The notes under the pieces: generated by a model
What the model was told of the DNA's origin: nothing
Databases searched by the model: none
Seen by the model: only the letters and a program-made list of their open reading frames with translations
Position numbers and translations under genes: made by a program
Source: Alicycliphilus sp. UBA6560
GTDB taxonomy: Bacteria > Pseudomonadota > Gammaproteobacteria > Burkholderiales > Burkholderiaceae_C
NCBI GenBank assembly: GCA_002434305.1
Contig: DJJU01000013.1
Span: 496,001 to 560,000, forward strand
Direction: 5' to 3'
Length of the DNA: 64,000 nt
Shown here: positions 8,468 through 17,790 of the stretch, piece by piece
Layout of the letters: each line of letters opens with the position of its first letter
Numbering within the stretch: the first letter of the stretch is position 1

Positions 8468-9306
8468 CGCTGCGCGGGCCAGCGCGCGCGCAGCCCGGCG
8501 CAGTAGTCCTCGGGCGGGAGGGCAGGGGTGGGCTGGATGAAGTCCGCTTCGCTTTCGATAGCTGCTGACGCTTGTCCCGCCTGGGCTATGGCCACTTTTG
8601 ACTCAATATTCGCGGGCAGCCAGGTGGGCACACCCAGGCTGCGCTGCACGTGGCCGTAGCCGGCCACCAGCACCACCGTGCGCCCGTCCTGCAGGGCCTG
8701 GCGCAGGGCGCGGGCCAGGCTGGCGTCGCGCGCCAGCTGCACCCGCACCATGGGCTGCACGCGCGCGGCAGGCAGCAGGTCGCAGTGGCCCTGCTCGATG
8801 GCCTCACGCTGGCGCGCCAGCGGGCCGGGCGGCAGGTGGGTGTCCAGCGCCGCGTTTTGCATGGCGGCGCGCAGGCCGGCCGCGTCCAGATTGCCGCCGC
8901 GCACCGGCACGCCGGCGGCCACCGCGGCCATGACCACGCCGGCGTAGCGCTGCCAGGGCCAGGCGGCGTCGTTCCAGCGCAGGGCGGCGCGCACCTGCTC
9001 GGCATCGGCCTGGGGCGGCAGGCCGTCGGTGGCGGCGCCGGCCTCGGCCATCTCCAGCACCAGCGCCGCCAGCCGGCCCCGGGCCGCCAGCCACTGCACC
9101 GTCTCGCGCTGCCACTGCTCGTGGGCGGCGGCGTCGTGCTGCTCGCCCAGCAGCAGCGCGTCCAGCCGTTGCCAGCGCGCCAGCTGGACCGGCCAGGCGT
9201 CGTCGCCCGGCGGACGGCCGATGGGTGACGCGCAGCCGGCCAGCAGGGCGGCGGCCAGAGCACAAATGGGCAGGCTGCGGCGCAGCGGTGCGGTAAAGAC
9301 GGGCAT
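8464..9306 (-). CDS. ChaN family lipoprotein carrying an in-frame repeat insertion
   Basis: A 280-residue predicted lipoprotein: the signal peptide ends in the lipobox LLAGC at about residue 25. The body has ChaN-like (DUF399) features: LLGEQHDAAAHEQW near residue 52, a conserved GGNLDAAGLR region, and a C-terminal GYGHVQRSLGVP. ChaN proteins bind heme or iron at the outer membrane in some pathogens; here that is only a family inference. Residues about 232-253 (ESKVAIAQAGQASAAIESE) are encoded by a dispersed genomic repeat and are not expected in orthologs. The gene converges on the GGDEF/EAL gene. Confidence 0.8.
   Translation of the reverse strand: MPVFTAPLRRSLPICALAAALLAGCASPIGRPPGDDAWPVQLARWQRLDALLLGEQHDAAAHEQWQRETVQWLAARGRLAALVLEMAEAGAATDGLPPQADAEQVRAALRWNDAAWPWQRYAGVVMAAVAAGVPVRGGNLDAAGLRAAMQNAALDTHLPPGPLARQREAIEQGHCDLLPAARVQPMVRVQLARDASLARALRQALQDGRTVVLVAGYGHVQRSLGVPTWLPANIESKVAIAQAGQASAAIESEADFIQPTPALPPEDYCAGLRARWPAQR
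8545..8611 (+). repeat. Dispersed repeat, copy 3, inside the ChaN-like gene
   Basis: On the plus strand it reads CTTTCGATAGCTGCTGACGC and continues to TTTTGACTCAATATT. It lies wholly within the coding sequence, antisense to the gene, adding about 21 codons without a stop. It resembles copy 8 in the aminopeptidase gene more closely than the intergenic copies, including shared bases outside the core. Confidence 0.85.
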
Positions 9307-9550
9307 GGCGTCATGGTAATTGTTGGTTCAGCGCGACGGCCGACCGGGCCTTTTTTTGCCGCCGGCGGACGGCGGGGCCGCATGGGGCGGCGGCTGGGTG
9401 CTACAGAAAACGGATGGAGGGGCTCGGGCTTTGCGCCGGGCCGGGGCGCGGGTCCGCCGGGCGGTGTACAAACTCGGGCTCGCCCGTGCGCGACACTCGG
9501 GCCGGCCGCCCCCCGGTCCGCCCCTTTCCTTCCAGCAGAGAACCAGACAC

Positions 9551-12001
9551 ATGCAACGCGAAATCACCGACCTCGCCCCCAACCTGCCCGCCCAGCCCAT
9601 CAGCCTGGACGTGCTGGGTGAAAAGTATTTCAAGAATGGCGAGAGCGATGTGGACCAGTTGTATGCCCGCGTGGCGCGCGCCCTGGCCTCGGTGGAAAAG
9701 CCCGAGCTGCGCGAGCAGCTGCAGGCGCGCTTCCTGGACAACCTGCGCGCCGGCGCCATCGGCGCGGGCCGCATCATGAGCGCCGCCGGCACCGACATCC
9801 AGGCGACGCTGATCAACTGCTTCGTGCAGCCCGTGGGCGACTGCATCCAGGGCGTGGACGACGCCGGCTACCCCGGCATCTACGAGGCCCTGCGCGAGGC
9901 CGCCGAGACCATGCGCCGCGGCGGCGGCGTGGGCTACGACTTCTCGCGCATCCGCCCCCGCGGGGCGCTGGTCAAGGGCACGCACTCCATGGCCTCCGGC
10001 CCGTGCAGCTATATCAATGTGTTCGACCAGTCCTGCTCCACGGTGGAGAGCGCCGGCGCGCGCCGGGGCGCGCAGATGGGTGTGCTGCGCATCGACCACC
10101 CGGACGTGCTGGACTTCATCACCGCCAAGCGCACGCCCGGGCGCTGGAACAACTTCAACGTCTCGGTCGGCGTGCCCGACGGCTTCATGCAGGCCGTGGA
10201 GCAGGACGGCGACTGGGAGCTGGTGCACGTCGCCGCGCCCGGCCCCGACCTGCTGAAGGAGGGCGCCCGCCAGCGCGCCGACGGCCAGTGGGTCTACCGC
10301 ACGCTGCGTGCGCGCGAGCTGTGGGACACGATCATGAAGTCGGCCTACGACTTCGCCGAGCCGGGCATCCTGTTCCTGGACCAGATCAACACCGACAACA
10401 ACCTGCGCTACGTCGAGGACATCCAGGCCACCAACCCCTGCGGCGAGCAGCCCCTGCCGCCCTACGGCTGCTGCGACCTGGGGCCCATCATCCTGACGCG
10501 CTTCGTGCGCAACCCCTTCGGGCTGCACGGCGAGGCGGCGTTCGACTTCGACGCCTTCGAGGCCGCCGTGGCCACCCAGGTGCGGGCGCTGGACAACGTG
10601 CTGGACGTGACCTTCTGGCCCCTGCCGCAGCAGCAGGCCGAGTCCGCCGCCAAGCGCCGCATCGGCGTGGGCTTCACCGGCATGGGCAACACCCTGGCCA
10701 TGCTCAAGGTGCGCTATGACCGCCAGGAAGGCCGCGACATGGCCGTGAAGATCGCCCGCCGCATGCGCGACGCGGCCTACCGCGCCTCGGTCGAGCTGGC
10801 CAAGGAAAAGGGCGCCTTCCCCAAGTTCGACGCCGCGGGCTACCTGGCCGAGGGCACGTTTGCCAGCCGCCTGCCCGACGACATCAAGCGCGCCATCAAG
10901 AAGCACGGCATCCGCAACAGCCACCTGCTGTCCATCGCCCCCACGGGCACGGTGAGCCTGGCTTTTGCCGACAACGCCTCCAACGGCATCGAGCCGCCGT
11001 TCTCCTGGACCTACACGCGCAGGAAGCGCGAGGCCGACGGCAGCCGCAGCGAGTACGTGGTCGAGGACTACGCCTGGCGCCTGTACAAGACCCTGGGCGG
11101 CAACGTGGAGCAGCTGCCCGAGTACTTCGTCAGCGCCATGGACATGTCCGCCGGCGAGCACGTGGCCATGATGGAGGCCGTGCAGCCCTATGTGGACACG
11201 GCGATCTCCAAGACCGTGAACGTGCCGGCCGACTATCCCTACGAGGACTTCAAGGGCCTGTACCTGCAGGCCTGGCACTCCGGCCTGAAGGGCCTGGCCA
11301 CCTACCGGCCCAACAGCATCCTGGGCGCCGTGCTAGAAGTGACGCCCACCGAGCCGGCCGCTGCCGCTGCCGCCGCCGCCCCGGCCGATGAGCCCGCGCC
11401 TACCCCGGTGGACCCCATGCGCACGGTGATCGAAAGCCGGCCCCAGGGCGGCCTGTCGGCTGTGGCCGAGAAGGTGGAGTACTGGACGCAGGAGGGCCAC
11501 AAGCGGCTGTACCTGATCGTGTCCTTCCTGCCCGTGCCCAACGGCCGCGGCGGCACGGTGGACCGGGCCATCGAGTTCTTCATGCCCGTGGGCCAGAGCG
11601 GCGAGTCGCAGCAGTGGATCACCTCCAGCATGCGCCTGTTGTCCCTGGCCGCGCGCGGCGGCTTCCTGGAGCGGGCGCTGTCGGACATGCGCAAGGTCGC
11701 CTGGGACCGCGGCCCCGTGCGCCTCGGTACGCACACCCGCGCCGACGGCGTGCAGGTGCCGCTGTGGCATGACTCCGAGGTGGCGGCCGTGGCCTACGCG
11801 GTGCAGAACATCCTGGCGCGCCGCACCAGCAGCCCGGAGCAGCAGCAGCTGCCGCTGGACGAGCCGCCCATGGCCGCCGGCAGCAGCACGCCGCCCACCA
11901 TGGCCGGCAAGAAGTGCTACGAGTGCGGCGCCCACGCCGTGATCCGCAAGGACGGCTGCGACTACTGCACACAGTGCGGCGCCTTGGGCAGCTGCGGCTG
12001 A
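9551..12001 (+). CDS. nrdJ: Adenosylcobalamin-dependent (class II) ribonucleotide reductase
   Basis: An 816-residue enzyme that reduces ribonucleotides to deoxyribonucleotides with a B12-generated radical, independent of oxygen. The ATG at 9551 begins MQREITDLAP. The active-site set N295, C297, E299 is seen in NPCGEQPLPPYGCCDLG, and C90 in ATLINCFVQP is a likely redox cysteine. An Ala/Pro-rich linker (about residues 600-620) leads to a C-terminal domain ending in a Cys-rich ribbon (CYECGAHAVIRKDGCDYC, then CTQCG-type pairs) that probably shuttles electrons. The 244 bases upstream (9307-9550) hold GC-rich inverted segments but no B12-box that I could recognise. Confidence 0.95.
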   Translation: MQREITDLAPNLPAQPISLDVLGEKYFKNGESDVDQLYARVARALASVEKPELREQLQARFLDNLRAGAIGAGRIMSAAGTDIQATLINCFVQPVGDCIQGVDDAGYPGIYEALREAAETMRRGGGVGYDFSRIRPRGALVKGTHSMASGPCSYINVFDQSCSTVESAGARRGAQMGVLRIDHPDVLDFITAKRTPGRWNNFNVSVGVPDGFMQAVEQDGDWELVHVAAPGPDLLKEGARQRADGQWVYRTLRARELWDTIMKSAYDFAEPGILFLDQINTDNNLRYVEDIQATNPCGEQPLPPYGCCDLGPIILTRFVRNPFGLHGEAAFDFDAFEAAVATQVRALDNVLDVTFWPLPQQQAESAAKRRIGVGFTGMGNTLAMLKVRYDRQEGRDMAVKIARRMRDAAYRASVELAKEKGAFPKFDAAGYLAEGTFASRLPDDIKRAIKKHGIRNSHLLSIAPTGTVSLAFADNASNGIEPPFSWTYTRRKREADGSRSEYVVEDYAWRLYKTLGGNVEQLPEYFVSAMDMSAGEHVAMMEAVQPYVDTAISKTVNVPADYPYEDFKGLYLQAWHSGLKGLATYRPNSILGAVLEVTPTEPAAAAAAAAPADEPAPTPVDPMRTVIESRPQGGLSAVAEKVEYWTQEGHKRLYLIVSFLPVPNGRGGTVDRAIEFFMPVGQSGESQQWITSSMRLLSLAARGGFLERALSDMRKVAWDRGPVRLGTHTRADGVQVPLWHDSEVAAVAYAVQNILARRTSSPEQQQLPLDEPPMAAGSSTPPTMAGKKCYECGAHAVIRKDGCDYCTQCGALGSCG

Positions 12002-12018
12002 GCTGTCGGTGTCGGCAT

Positions 12019-12077
12019 GCTATTGTTTCAATAGCTTTCGGCGCTTGATTGACGGGCGCTGAAGCCCGATTTGATGT
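12019..12077 (+). repeat. Dispersed ~60-bp repeat, copy 4
   Basis: It starts GCTATTGTTTCAATAGCT, a small inverted repeat seen at the left end of several copies, then GGCGCTTGATTGACGGGCGC and CCCGATTTGATG. It lies between the nrdJ stop and a true terminator hairpin. Confidence 0.8.
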
Positions 12078-12108
12078 AAAAGCCGCGGCACCCCCGCGGC
12101 TTTTGCTT
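12078..12108 (+). terminator. Rho-independent terminator after nrdJ
   Basis: A perfect 11-bp stem, AAAAGCCGCGG pairing with CCGCGGCTTTT across a CACCC loop, followed by GCTTCT. It separates nrdJ from narX, whose start is only 15 bp downstream of the structure, so narX is probably transcribed from a promoter in or just before this short gap. Confidence 0.8.
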
Positions 12109-12122
12109 CTACACTGCCCGCC

Positions 12123-14024
12123 ATGCGCCACCGCCCCACGCTGTCCACCAAGCTGCTGGCCATGGGCACGGCCTTCCTGCTCGTGGCCCTGGCCTCCATC
12201 GGCTTCACCCTGTGGGTGACCTGGAAGCTGGAGGGCGGCGCCGCCGCCGTGAACGAGGCGGGCCGCCTGCGCATGAACATGCTGCGCATGGTGCTGGCGC
12301 AGCAGGGCGACTCCCCGGCGGAGGAATTCACCCGGCTGGCCCAGCGCTTCGACAACAGCCTGGAGCTGCTGCGCACCGGCGACCCGTCGCGCCCGCTGTT
12401 CGTGCCCTGGAGCGACGCCACGCGCGAGCACTACGCCGGCATCGTGCGCGAATGGCGCAGCATCCACGCCCAGTGGCGCACCCAGCCGCCTTCGCGCGAG
12501 GCGGCGCTGGCGCGCGGCGACGCCTTCGTGACCGAGCTGGACGGCTTCGTCGAGGCCATCGAGGTGCAGATCGCCCGCTGGACGGCCGGGCTGCACCTGT
12601 TCCAGCTGATGATGGTGGCGCTGGCGATCGCCGCCGCCGTGGCCTTCATGGCGCTGAGCTATCTGCTGGTGCTCAACCCCGTGATGCGGCTGCAGCAGGC
12701 GCTGGCGCGGGTGCAGCGCGGCGAGCTGTCCACGCGGCTGGTGGTGGAGGCGGACGACGAGTTCGGCCAGCTCACCGCCGGCTTCAACCGCATGGCGCAC
12801 GCGCTGCAGGCCTCGCACGAGGACCTGGAGCGCAAGGTGCGCGAGAAGACGGCCAGTGTCGAGGTGCAGAACCAGCGCCTGGCCGCGCTGTACGAGGTCA
12901 GCGCCCTGGCCGCCGAGGCCGGCAGCCTGGAGACGCTGACCCAGGGTTTCGTGCAGCAGGTGCGCCGCGTGGCCGGCGCCGACGCCGCGGCCGTGCGCTG
13001 GTCCGACGAGGCCAACGAGCGCTACGTGTTGGTGGCGGCCGACGGCCTGCCGCCCTCCATGGTCGAGGAGGAACACTGCGTGGTCGCCGGCAGCTGCGAG
13101 TGCGGCCAGACCGAGGCGCGCGCACGGATGCGCGTCATCCCCATCCTGCCGGCCACCGGGGTACAGCTGCCGCACTGCCGCGAGGCGGGCTTCCAGACCG
13201 TGGTCAGCATCCCCGTGCGGGTGCACCAGCGCCTGCTGGGCGAGGTGACGCTGTTCTTTCGCCGTCCGCTGGCCCTGGCGCCGGACACCACCGAGCTGCT
13301 GGAGAGCATGGCGCGCCACCTGGCCAGTTCCATGGAGGGGCTGCGCGCCACGGCGCTGGAGCGCGAGGCCGCGGTCTCGGGCGAGCGCAGCCTGATCGCG
13401 CGCGAGCTGCACGACTCCATTGCCCAGTCGCTGGCGTTTTTGAAGATCCAGGTGCAGCTGCTGCAGGGCGCCGTGGCCCGGCACAACGACGCCGCGCGCG
13501 ACGCCGCTATCGCCGAGCTGGACGCCGGCGTGCGCGAGTGCTATGCCGACGTGCGCGAGCTGCTGGTGCACTTTCGCACCCGCACGCAGCAGGAAGACAT
13601 CGAGGGCGCGCTGCGCGCCACGCTGTCCAAGTTCGAGCACCAGACCGGCGTGGCCACATCACTCAGCATGCACGGCCAGGGCCGGCCGCTGGCGCCGGAC
13701 GTGCAGATCCAGGTGCTGCACATCGTGCAGGAAGCGCTGTCCAACGTGCGCAAGCACGCCGGCGCGCACCGCGTGGAGCTGCACGTGCAGCGCCACCCGT
13801 GCTGGCGTTTCGAGGTGCGCGACGACGGCCGCGGCTTCGACCCCGCGGCCGTGCCGCCGGATTCGCTGCACGTGGGCCTGGGGATCATGCGCGAGCGCGC
13901 CGAGCGCATCCAGGCCACGCTGACCCTGCATTCGGAACCTGACGGGCGCGGCACCTGCGTGACGCTGGAGCTGCCGCCTGCGCCCGTCGAGGGCGCGCCG
14001 CCCGCCCAGCCCCTGGCCGCCTGA
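12123..14024 (+). CDS. narX: Nitrate/nitrite sensor histidine kinase NarX
   Basis: A 633-residue membrane sensor. Order: membrane helix 1 (about 10-33), periplasmic sensor whose start AAVNEAGRLRMNMLRM (41-56) matches the nitrate-binding P-box of NarX/NarQ, membrane helix 2 (about 160-185), HAMP, a GAF-like central module with a cysteine pair (CECG at 325-328), HisKA_3 with phosphoacceptor H430 (ARELHDSIAQSL), and a C-terminal ATPase domain with DDGRGFD and GLGIMRERAERI. It would phosphorylate NarL, encoded 19 bp downstream, in response to nitrate. Positioning before narK-narG supports the assignment. Confidence 0.92.
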   Translation: MRHRPTLSTKLLAMGTAFLLVALASIGFTLWVTWKLEGGAAAVNEAGRLRMNMLRMVLAQQGDSPAEEFTRLAQRFDNSLELLRTGDPSRPLFVPWSDATREHYAGIVREWRSIHAQWRTQPPSREAALARGDAFVTELDGFVEAIEVQIARWTAGLHLFQLMMVALAIAAAVAFMALSYLLVLNPVMRLQQALARVQRGELSTRLVVEADDEFGQLTAGFNRMAHALQASHEDLERKVREKTASVEVQNQRLAALYEVSALAAEAGSLETLTQGFVQQVRRVAGADAAAVRWSDEANERYVLVAADGLPPSMVEEEHCVVAGSCECGQTEARARMRVIPILPATGVQLPHCREAGFQTVVSIPVRVHQRLLGEVTLFFRRPLALAPDTTELLESMARHLASSMEGLRATALEREAAVSGERSLIARELHDSIAQSLAFLKIQVQLLQGAVARHNDAARDAAIAELDAGVRECYADVRELLVHFRTRTQQEDIEGALRATLSKFEHQTGVATSLSMHGQGRPLAPDVQIQVLHIVQEALSNVRKHAGAHRVELHVQRHPCWRFEVRDDGRGFDPAAVPPDSLHVGLGIMRERAERIQATLTLHSEPDGRGTCVTLELPPAPVEGAPPAQPLAA

Positions 14025-14043
14025 CATCACCCACCACGACGCC

Positions 14044-14739
14044 ATGCAAGACGCCGCCGCCATCCCCGCGCCCATCACCTTGTTCCTGATCGACGATCAC
14101 ACGCTGCTGCGCCGCGGCCTGGTGGCCCTGCTGGGCCAGCACGCCGACCTGCAGGTGGTGGGCGAGGCAGGAGACGCGGGCGAGGCGCTGCGCCTGGTGC
14201 CGCTGCTGCGCCCGCAGGTCATCCTGCTGGACAACCACCTGCCCGGCGTGCGTGGGGTGGATGCCATCGCCGGCCTGCGCGAGGCCTCGCCGGACAGCCG
14301 CATCGTCATGCTGACGGTGAGCGAGGACGGCGCCGACCTGGCCGCCGCGCTGCAGCGCGGGGCCCAGGGCTATCTGCTCAAGACCATCGACGGCGACCTG
14401 CTGGCCGAGGCTGCGCGCCGCGCCGCGCGCGGCGAGCCGGTGGTCAGCCGGGAAATGATGGGCAAGCTGGTGGCCGCCTTCCAGACCCAGGGCACGCCCG
14501 ATCCGGCCGCCGCCCCCGCGCCCGCCGCCGAGGAGCCGGGCACGCCCCTGTCGCCGCGCGAGGAGGAGGTGCTGCGCGAGATCGCCCGCGGCGCCAGCAA
14601 CAAGGAGATCGCCCGTACCCTGGACATCGCCGAGACCACGGTGAAGATCCACGTGCAGCACATCCTGCGCAAGCTGGGGCTGTCCTCGCGGGTGCAGGCG
14701 GCGGTCTATGCCTCGGACCGGCAGCGGCCGGTGGAATAG
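14044..14739 (+). CDS. narL: Nitrate response regulator NarL
   Basis: A 231-residue NarL/FixJ regulator. The receiver domain has the acidic pair D17-D18, the phosphoacceptor D63 (VILLDNHLPG), the TVSED switch and LLKT lysine. A Pro/Ala linker (about 155-172) connects to the LuxR-type helix-turn-helix (SPREEEVLREIARGASNKEI, then the recognition helix ETTVKIHVQHIL). As NarX's partner it would activate the nar operon that starts 219 bp downstream. It is probably co-transcribed with narX. Confidence 0.93.
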   Translation: MQDAAAIPAPITLFLIDDHTLLRRGLVALLGQHADLQVVGEAGDAGEALRLVPLLRPQVILLDNHLPGVRGVDAIAGLREASPDSRIVMLTVSEDGADLAAALQRGAQGYLLKTIDGDLLAEAARRAARGEPVVSREMMGKLVAAFQTQGTPDPAAAPAPAAEEPGTPLSPREEEVLREIARGASNKEIARTLDIAETTVKIHVQHILRKLGLSSRVQAAVYASDRQRPVE

Positions 14740-14748
14740 ACCCGGGAA

Positions 14749-14812
14749 CTATCCAAAATTGATAGCTGCCTGCGCTTGCCTGCCAAGCGTTTGAGGCCGA
14801 TTTCATTGAAAT
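14749..14812 (+). repeat. Dispersed ~60-bp repeat, copy 5
   Basis: One of the best-preserved copies: ACTATCCAAAATTGATAGCT gives the left small hairpin, then GCGCTTGCCTGCCAAGCG the core stem, and GAGGCCGATTTCATTGAAA the right end. It sits between narL and the nar operon, within the region expected to hold the nar promoter. Confidence 0.85.
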
Positions 14813-14819
14813 TTATCCG
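14806..14819 (+). promoter_or_regulatory. Possible FNR-type site upstream of narK1
   Basis: TTGAA-ATTT-ATCCG matches 7 of 10 positions of the FNR consensus TTGAT-N4-ATCAA. It lies about 140 bp before the narK1 ATG and partly overlaps the right end of repeat copy 5. An FNR-type activator is expected for a nar operon, but this match is weak and I see no convincing NarL heptamer pair or -10 box near it. Confidence 0.25.
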
Positions 14820-14958
14820 GCGCCCCTAGTTCTTTGGTAGTAGGACGGGCGCCGACGGCCATCCTCCTTTTGCAGCGCCCCGGCCCTGCCTTGGAAGGAT
14901 GGGCGCAAAGCCCGGTTGAGGGGACCATCAGCGTCACCCCAAAACCGGAACAACCCCC

Positions 14959-16242
14959 ATGGCTACCCCGCCCACAACCGCGGCAGTCGATCCCCGCCGC
15001 AACGCCCAGGCCTGGTCCGTGCTCCTGGTCAGCACCCTGGCCTTCACCACCTGTTTCATGGTCTGGATGATGTTCGGCGTCATCGGCATCCCGATCCGGA
15101 AGATGCTGGATTTGTCGTCCACCCAGTTCGGCCTGCTCACGGCCATGCCGGTGCTCACCGGCTCGCTGATCCGCGTGCCGCTGGGCATCTGGACCGACAA
15201 GTACGGCGGGCGCATCGTCATGGCGGTGCTGCTGGCCCTGACCATTCCCGCCATCTGGGCCATGGGCTACGCCACCGAGTACTGGCACTTCCTGGTCATC
15301 GGCCTGTTCGTCGGCCTGGCCGGCGGCTCGTTTTCGGTGGGCACGCCCTATGTGGCGCGCTGGTTTCCCAAGCACCGCCAGGGCATGGCCATGGGCGTGT
15401 ACGGCGCCGGCAACTCGGGCGCGGCCGTCAACAAGTTCGTCGCCCCGGTGATTCTGGTGGCCTTCGGCTGGCAGGCCGTGCCTCATGTCTATGCGGCCAT
15501 CATGCTGGGCGTGCTGGTGCTGTTCTGGATCTTCAGCGCCAGCGACCCGGCCCACCTGGTGCCCAGCAACGTGAAGTTCACTGAGCAGCTCAAGGCCCTG
15601 AAGGACCCGCGCGTGCTCAAGTACTGCCAGTACTACAGCATCGTCTTTGGCGGCTACGTGGCGCTGGCGCTGTGGATGGTGCAGTACTACGTGGGCGAGT
15701 ACGGCCTGGACATCCGCGTGGCCGCGCTGCTGGCGGCCTGCTTCTCGCTGCCCGGCGGCGTGCTGCGGGCGATTGGCGGCGTGCTCTCGGACAAGTACGG
15801 CGCGCACAGCGTGACCTGGTGGGTCATGTGGGTCAGCTGGATCTGCCTGTTCCTTCTGAGCTATCCGCAGACAGACTTCACCGTCCTCACCGTGGACGGC
15901 CCGCGCACCTTCCACATCGGCCTGAACGTCTATGCATTCACCGGCCTGATGTTCATCCTGGGCATCGCCTGGGCCTTCGGCAAGGCCAGCGTCTTCAAGT
16001 ACATCAGCGACGACTACCCCGGCAACATCGGCGCCATCAGCGGCATCGTGGGCCTGGCCGGCGGCCTGGGCGGCTTCGTGCTGCCCATCCTGTTCGGCGT
16101 GCTCATGGACTGGACGGGGGTGCGCTCCAGCGCCTTCATGCTGATGTACGGCGTGGTCTGGGTCTCGCTGATCTGGATGTACTTCACCGAGGTGCGCCGC
16201 ACCGACGTCATGGCCCCGCACACCGGCGCCGCGCTGCGCTGA
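14959..16242 (+). CDS. narK1: NarK1-type nitrate/nitrite transporter
   Basis: A 427-residue major facilitator protein with about 12 membrane helices, of the shorter NarK1 kind (proposed nitrate:proton symporters). Signature segments include MVWMMFGVIGIPIRK, RVPLGIWTDKYGGR (the MFS loop motif), GLAGGSFSVGTPYVARWFP and VYGAGNSGAAVNKF, the last being a nitrate-signature glycine-rich helix. It opens the nar operon and is followed by narK2 after 29 bp. The pairing of a NarK1 and a NarK2 transporter, sometimes fused, is well known in denitrifying beta- and alphaproteobacteria. Confidence 0.9.
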   Translation: MATPPTTAAVDPRRNAQAWSVLLVSTLAFTTCFMVWMMFGVIGIPIRKMLDLSSTQFGLLTAMPVLTGSLIRVPLGIWTDKYGGRIVMAVLLALTIPAIWAMGYATEYWHFLVIGLFVGLAGGSFSVGTPYVARWFPKHRQGMAMGVYGAGNSGAAVNKFVAPVILVAFGWQAVPHVYAAIMLGVLVLFWIFSASDPAHLVPSNVKFTEQLKALKDPRVLKYCQYYSIVFGGYVALALWMVQYYVGEYGLDIRVAALLAACFSLPGGVLRAIGGVLSDKYGAHSVTWWVMWVSWICLFLLSYPQTDFTVLTVDGPRTFHIGLNVYAFTGLMFILGIAWAFGKASVFKYISDDYPGNIGAISGIVGLAGGLGGFVLPILFGVLMDWTGVRSSAFMLMYGVVWVSLIWMYFTEVRRTDVMAPHTGAALR

Positions 16243-16271
16243 ACCGCCCCTGACCCCTACGGAAACACACC

Positions 16272-17720
16272 ATGTCTTCCCCCGCCAATGCACCATCCGC
16301 CCGCCCGCGCCAGGGCCGGCTGCTGACCCTCTGGACCCCTGAGGACAAGCACTTCTGGGAGCGCGAGGGCGAGGCCGTCGCCAAGCTCAACCTGTGGATC
16401 TCCGTGCCCGCGCTGTTCCTGGCGTTTGCCATCTGGCAGGTCTGGAGCGTGGTGGCCGTGAACCTGCCGGCTCTGGGCTTCAAGTACTCCACCAACCAGC
16501 TGTTCTGGCTGGCGGCGGCGCCGGCGCTGTCGGGCGCGACGCTGCGCATCTTCTACTCGTTCATGGTGCCCATCTTCGGCGGGCGCCGCTGGACGGCGCT
16601 GTCCACCGCCTCGCTGCTGATCCCGGCCATCGGCATCGGCTACGCCGTGCAGGACAACACCACCGGCTACCCCACCATGCTGATCCTGGCGCTGCTGTGC
16701 GGGCTGGGCGGGGGCAACTTCAGCTCCAGCATGGCCAACATCAGCTTCTTCTTCCCGAAGGAGCGCAAGGGCTCGGCGCTGGGCGTGAACGCCGGCCTGG
16801 GCAATCTGGGCGTGTCGGTGGTGCAGTTCCTGAGCCCGCTGGTGATCACCGCCGGTGTGTTCGGCATCTTCGGCGGCGACCCGCAGATCATCGTGAAGAA
16901 CGGCGCCGAGACCCGCGTGTGGGCGCAGAACGCCGCCTTCATCTGGGTGCCGTGGATCGCCATCGCCGCGATCGCCGCCTGGTTCGGCATGCACGACATC
17001 GCCGATGCCAAGGCCAGCTTCGCCGCGCAGGCCGCCATCTTCCGGCGCAAGCACAACTGGATCATGTGCCTGCTGTACCTGGGCACCTTCGGCTCGTTCA
17101 TCGGCTTCGCGGCGGGCTTTCCGCTGCTCATCAAGAGCCAGTTCCCGGCCGTCAACCCGCTGGCCTATGCCTGGCTGGGGCCGCTGGTGGGCGCCGTCAT
17201 CCGGCCGTTCGGCGGCTGGCTGGCCGACAAGTTCGGCGGCGCCCGGGTGACGCTGTGGAACTTCCTGGCCATGGCGCTGGGCGTGGTGGGTGTGCTGTAT
17301 TTCCTGCCCAAGGGCACGGGCGGGCACGTCATGCCCTTCGGGCCCGCAGAAGGCAGCTTCGCCGGCTTCTTCCTCATGTTCCTGGTGCTGTTCTTCACCA
17401 CCGGTATCGGCAACGGCTCCACCTTCAGCATGATCCCGGCCATCTTCCTGAAGCTCAAGCTGCGCGAAGTCCACGCCGCCGACGAGGCCGCACAGGCCGC
17501 GGCCATCAAGGAAGGCAACACCGAGGGCGCCGCCGCCCTGGGTTTTGCCGGCGCCCTGGGCGCCTACGGCGGCTTCTTCATCCCCAAGAGCTACGGCAGC
17601 TCCATCGCCGCCACCGGCGGACCGGAGCTGGCGCTGTGGATCTTCTCGGCCTTCTACGTGATGTGCATCGCCGTGACCTGGTGGTACTACGCCCGCCGCA
17701 ACGCCGAGATGCCCTGCTGA
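16272..17720 (+). CDS. narK2: NarK2-type nitrate/nitrite antiporter
   Basis: A 482-residue major facilitator protein with about 12 helices. It has an N-terminal cytosolic lead (WTPEDKHFWEREGEAVAKLN) typical of NarK2, the nitrate signatures GLGGGNFSSSMANISFFFP and NAGLGNLGVSVVQF, and the C-terminal GALGAYGGFFIPKSYG. NarK2 proteins exchange external nitrate for internal nitrite, delivering substrate to the cytoplasmic active site of NarG. narG follows after 70 bp, with AAGGAACC just before its start. Confidence 0.93.
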   Translation: MSSPANAPSARPRQGRLLTLWTPEDKHFWEREGEAVAKLNLWISVPALFLAFAIWQVWSVVAVNLPALGFKYSTNQLFWLAAAPALSGATLRIFYSFMVPIFGGRRWTALSTASLLIPAIGIGYAVQDNTTGYPTMLILALLCGLGGGNFSSSMANISFFFPKERKGSALGVNAGLGNLGVSVVQFLSPLVITAGVFGIFGGDPQIIVKNGAETRVWAQNAAFIWVPWIAIAAIAAWFGMHDIADAKASFAAQAAIFRRKHNWIMCLLYLGTFGSFIGFAAGFPLLIKSQFPAVNPLAYAWLGPLVGAVIRPFGGWLADKFGGARVTLWNFLAMALGVVGVLYFLPKGTGGHVMPFGPAEGSFAGFFLMFLVLFFTTGIGNGSTFSMIPAIFLKLKLREVHAADEAAQAAAIKEGNTEGAAALGFAGALGAYGGFFIPKSYGSSIAATGGPELALWIFSAFYVMCIAVTWWYYARRNAEMPC

Positions 17721-17790
17721 AGCCAAGCCCCATGAAGCGTCCGCCCCTTTTCTCCCGCCCGCACAACGACATCACCATGAAGGAACCACG

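Noticed and set aside
9307..9550. Cobalamin riboswitch before nrdJ
   Set aside because: Expected for a B12 enzyme's regulation in some bacteria, but no recognisable B12-box or conserved core was found in the 244 bases.
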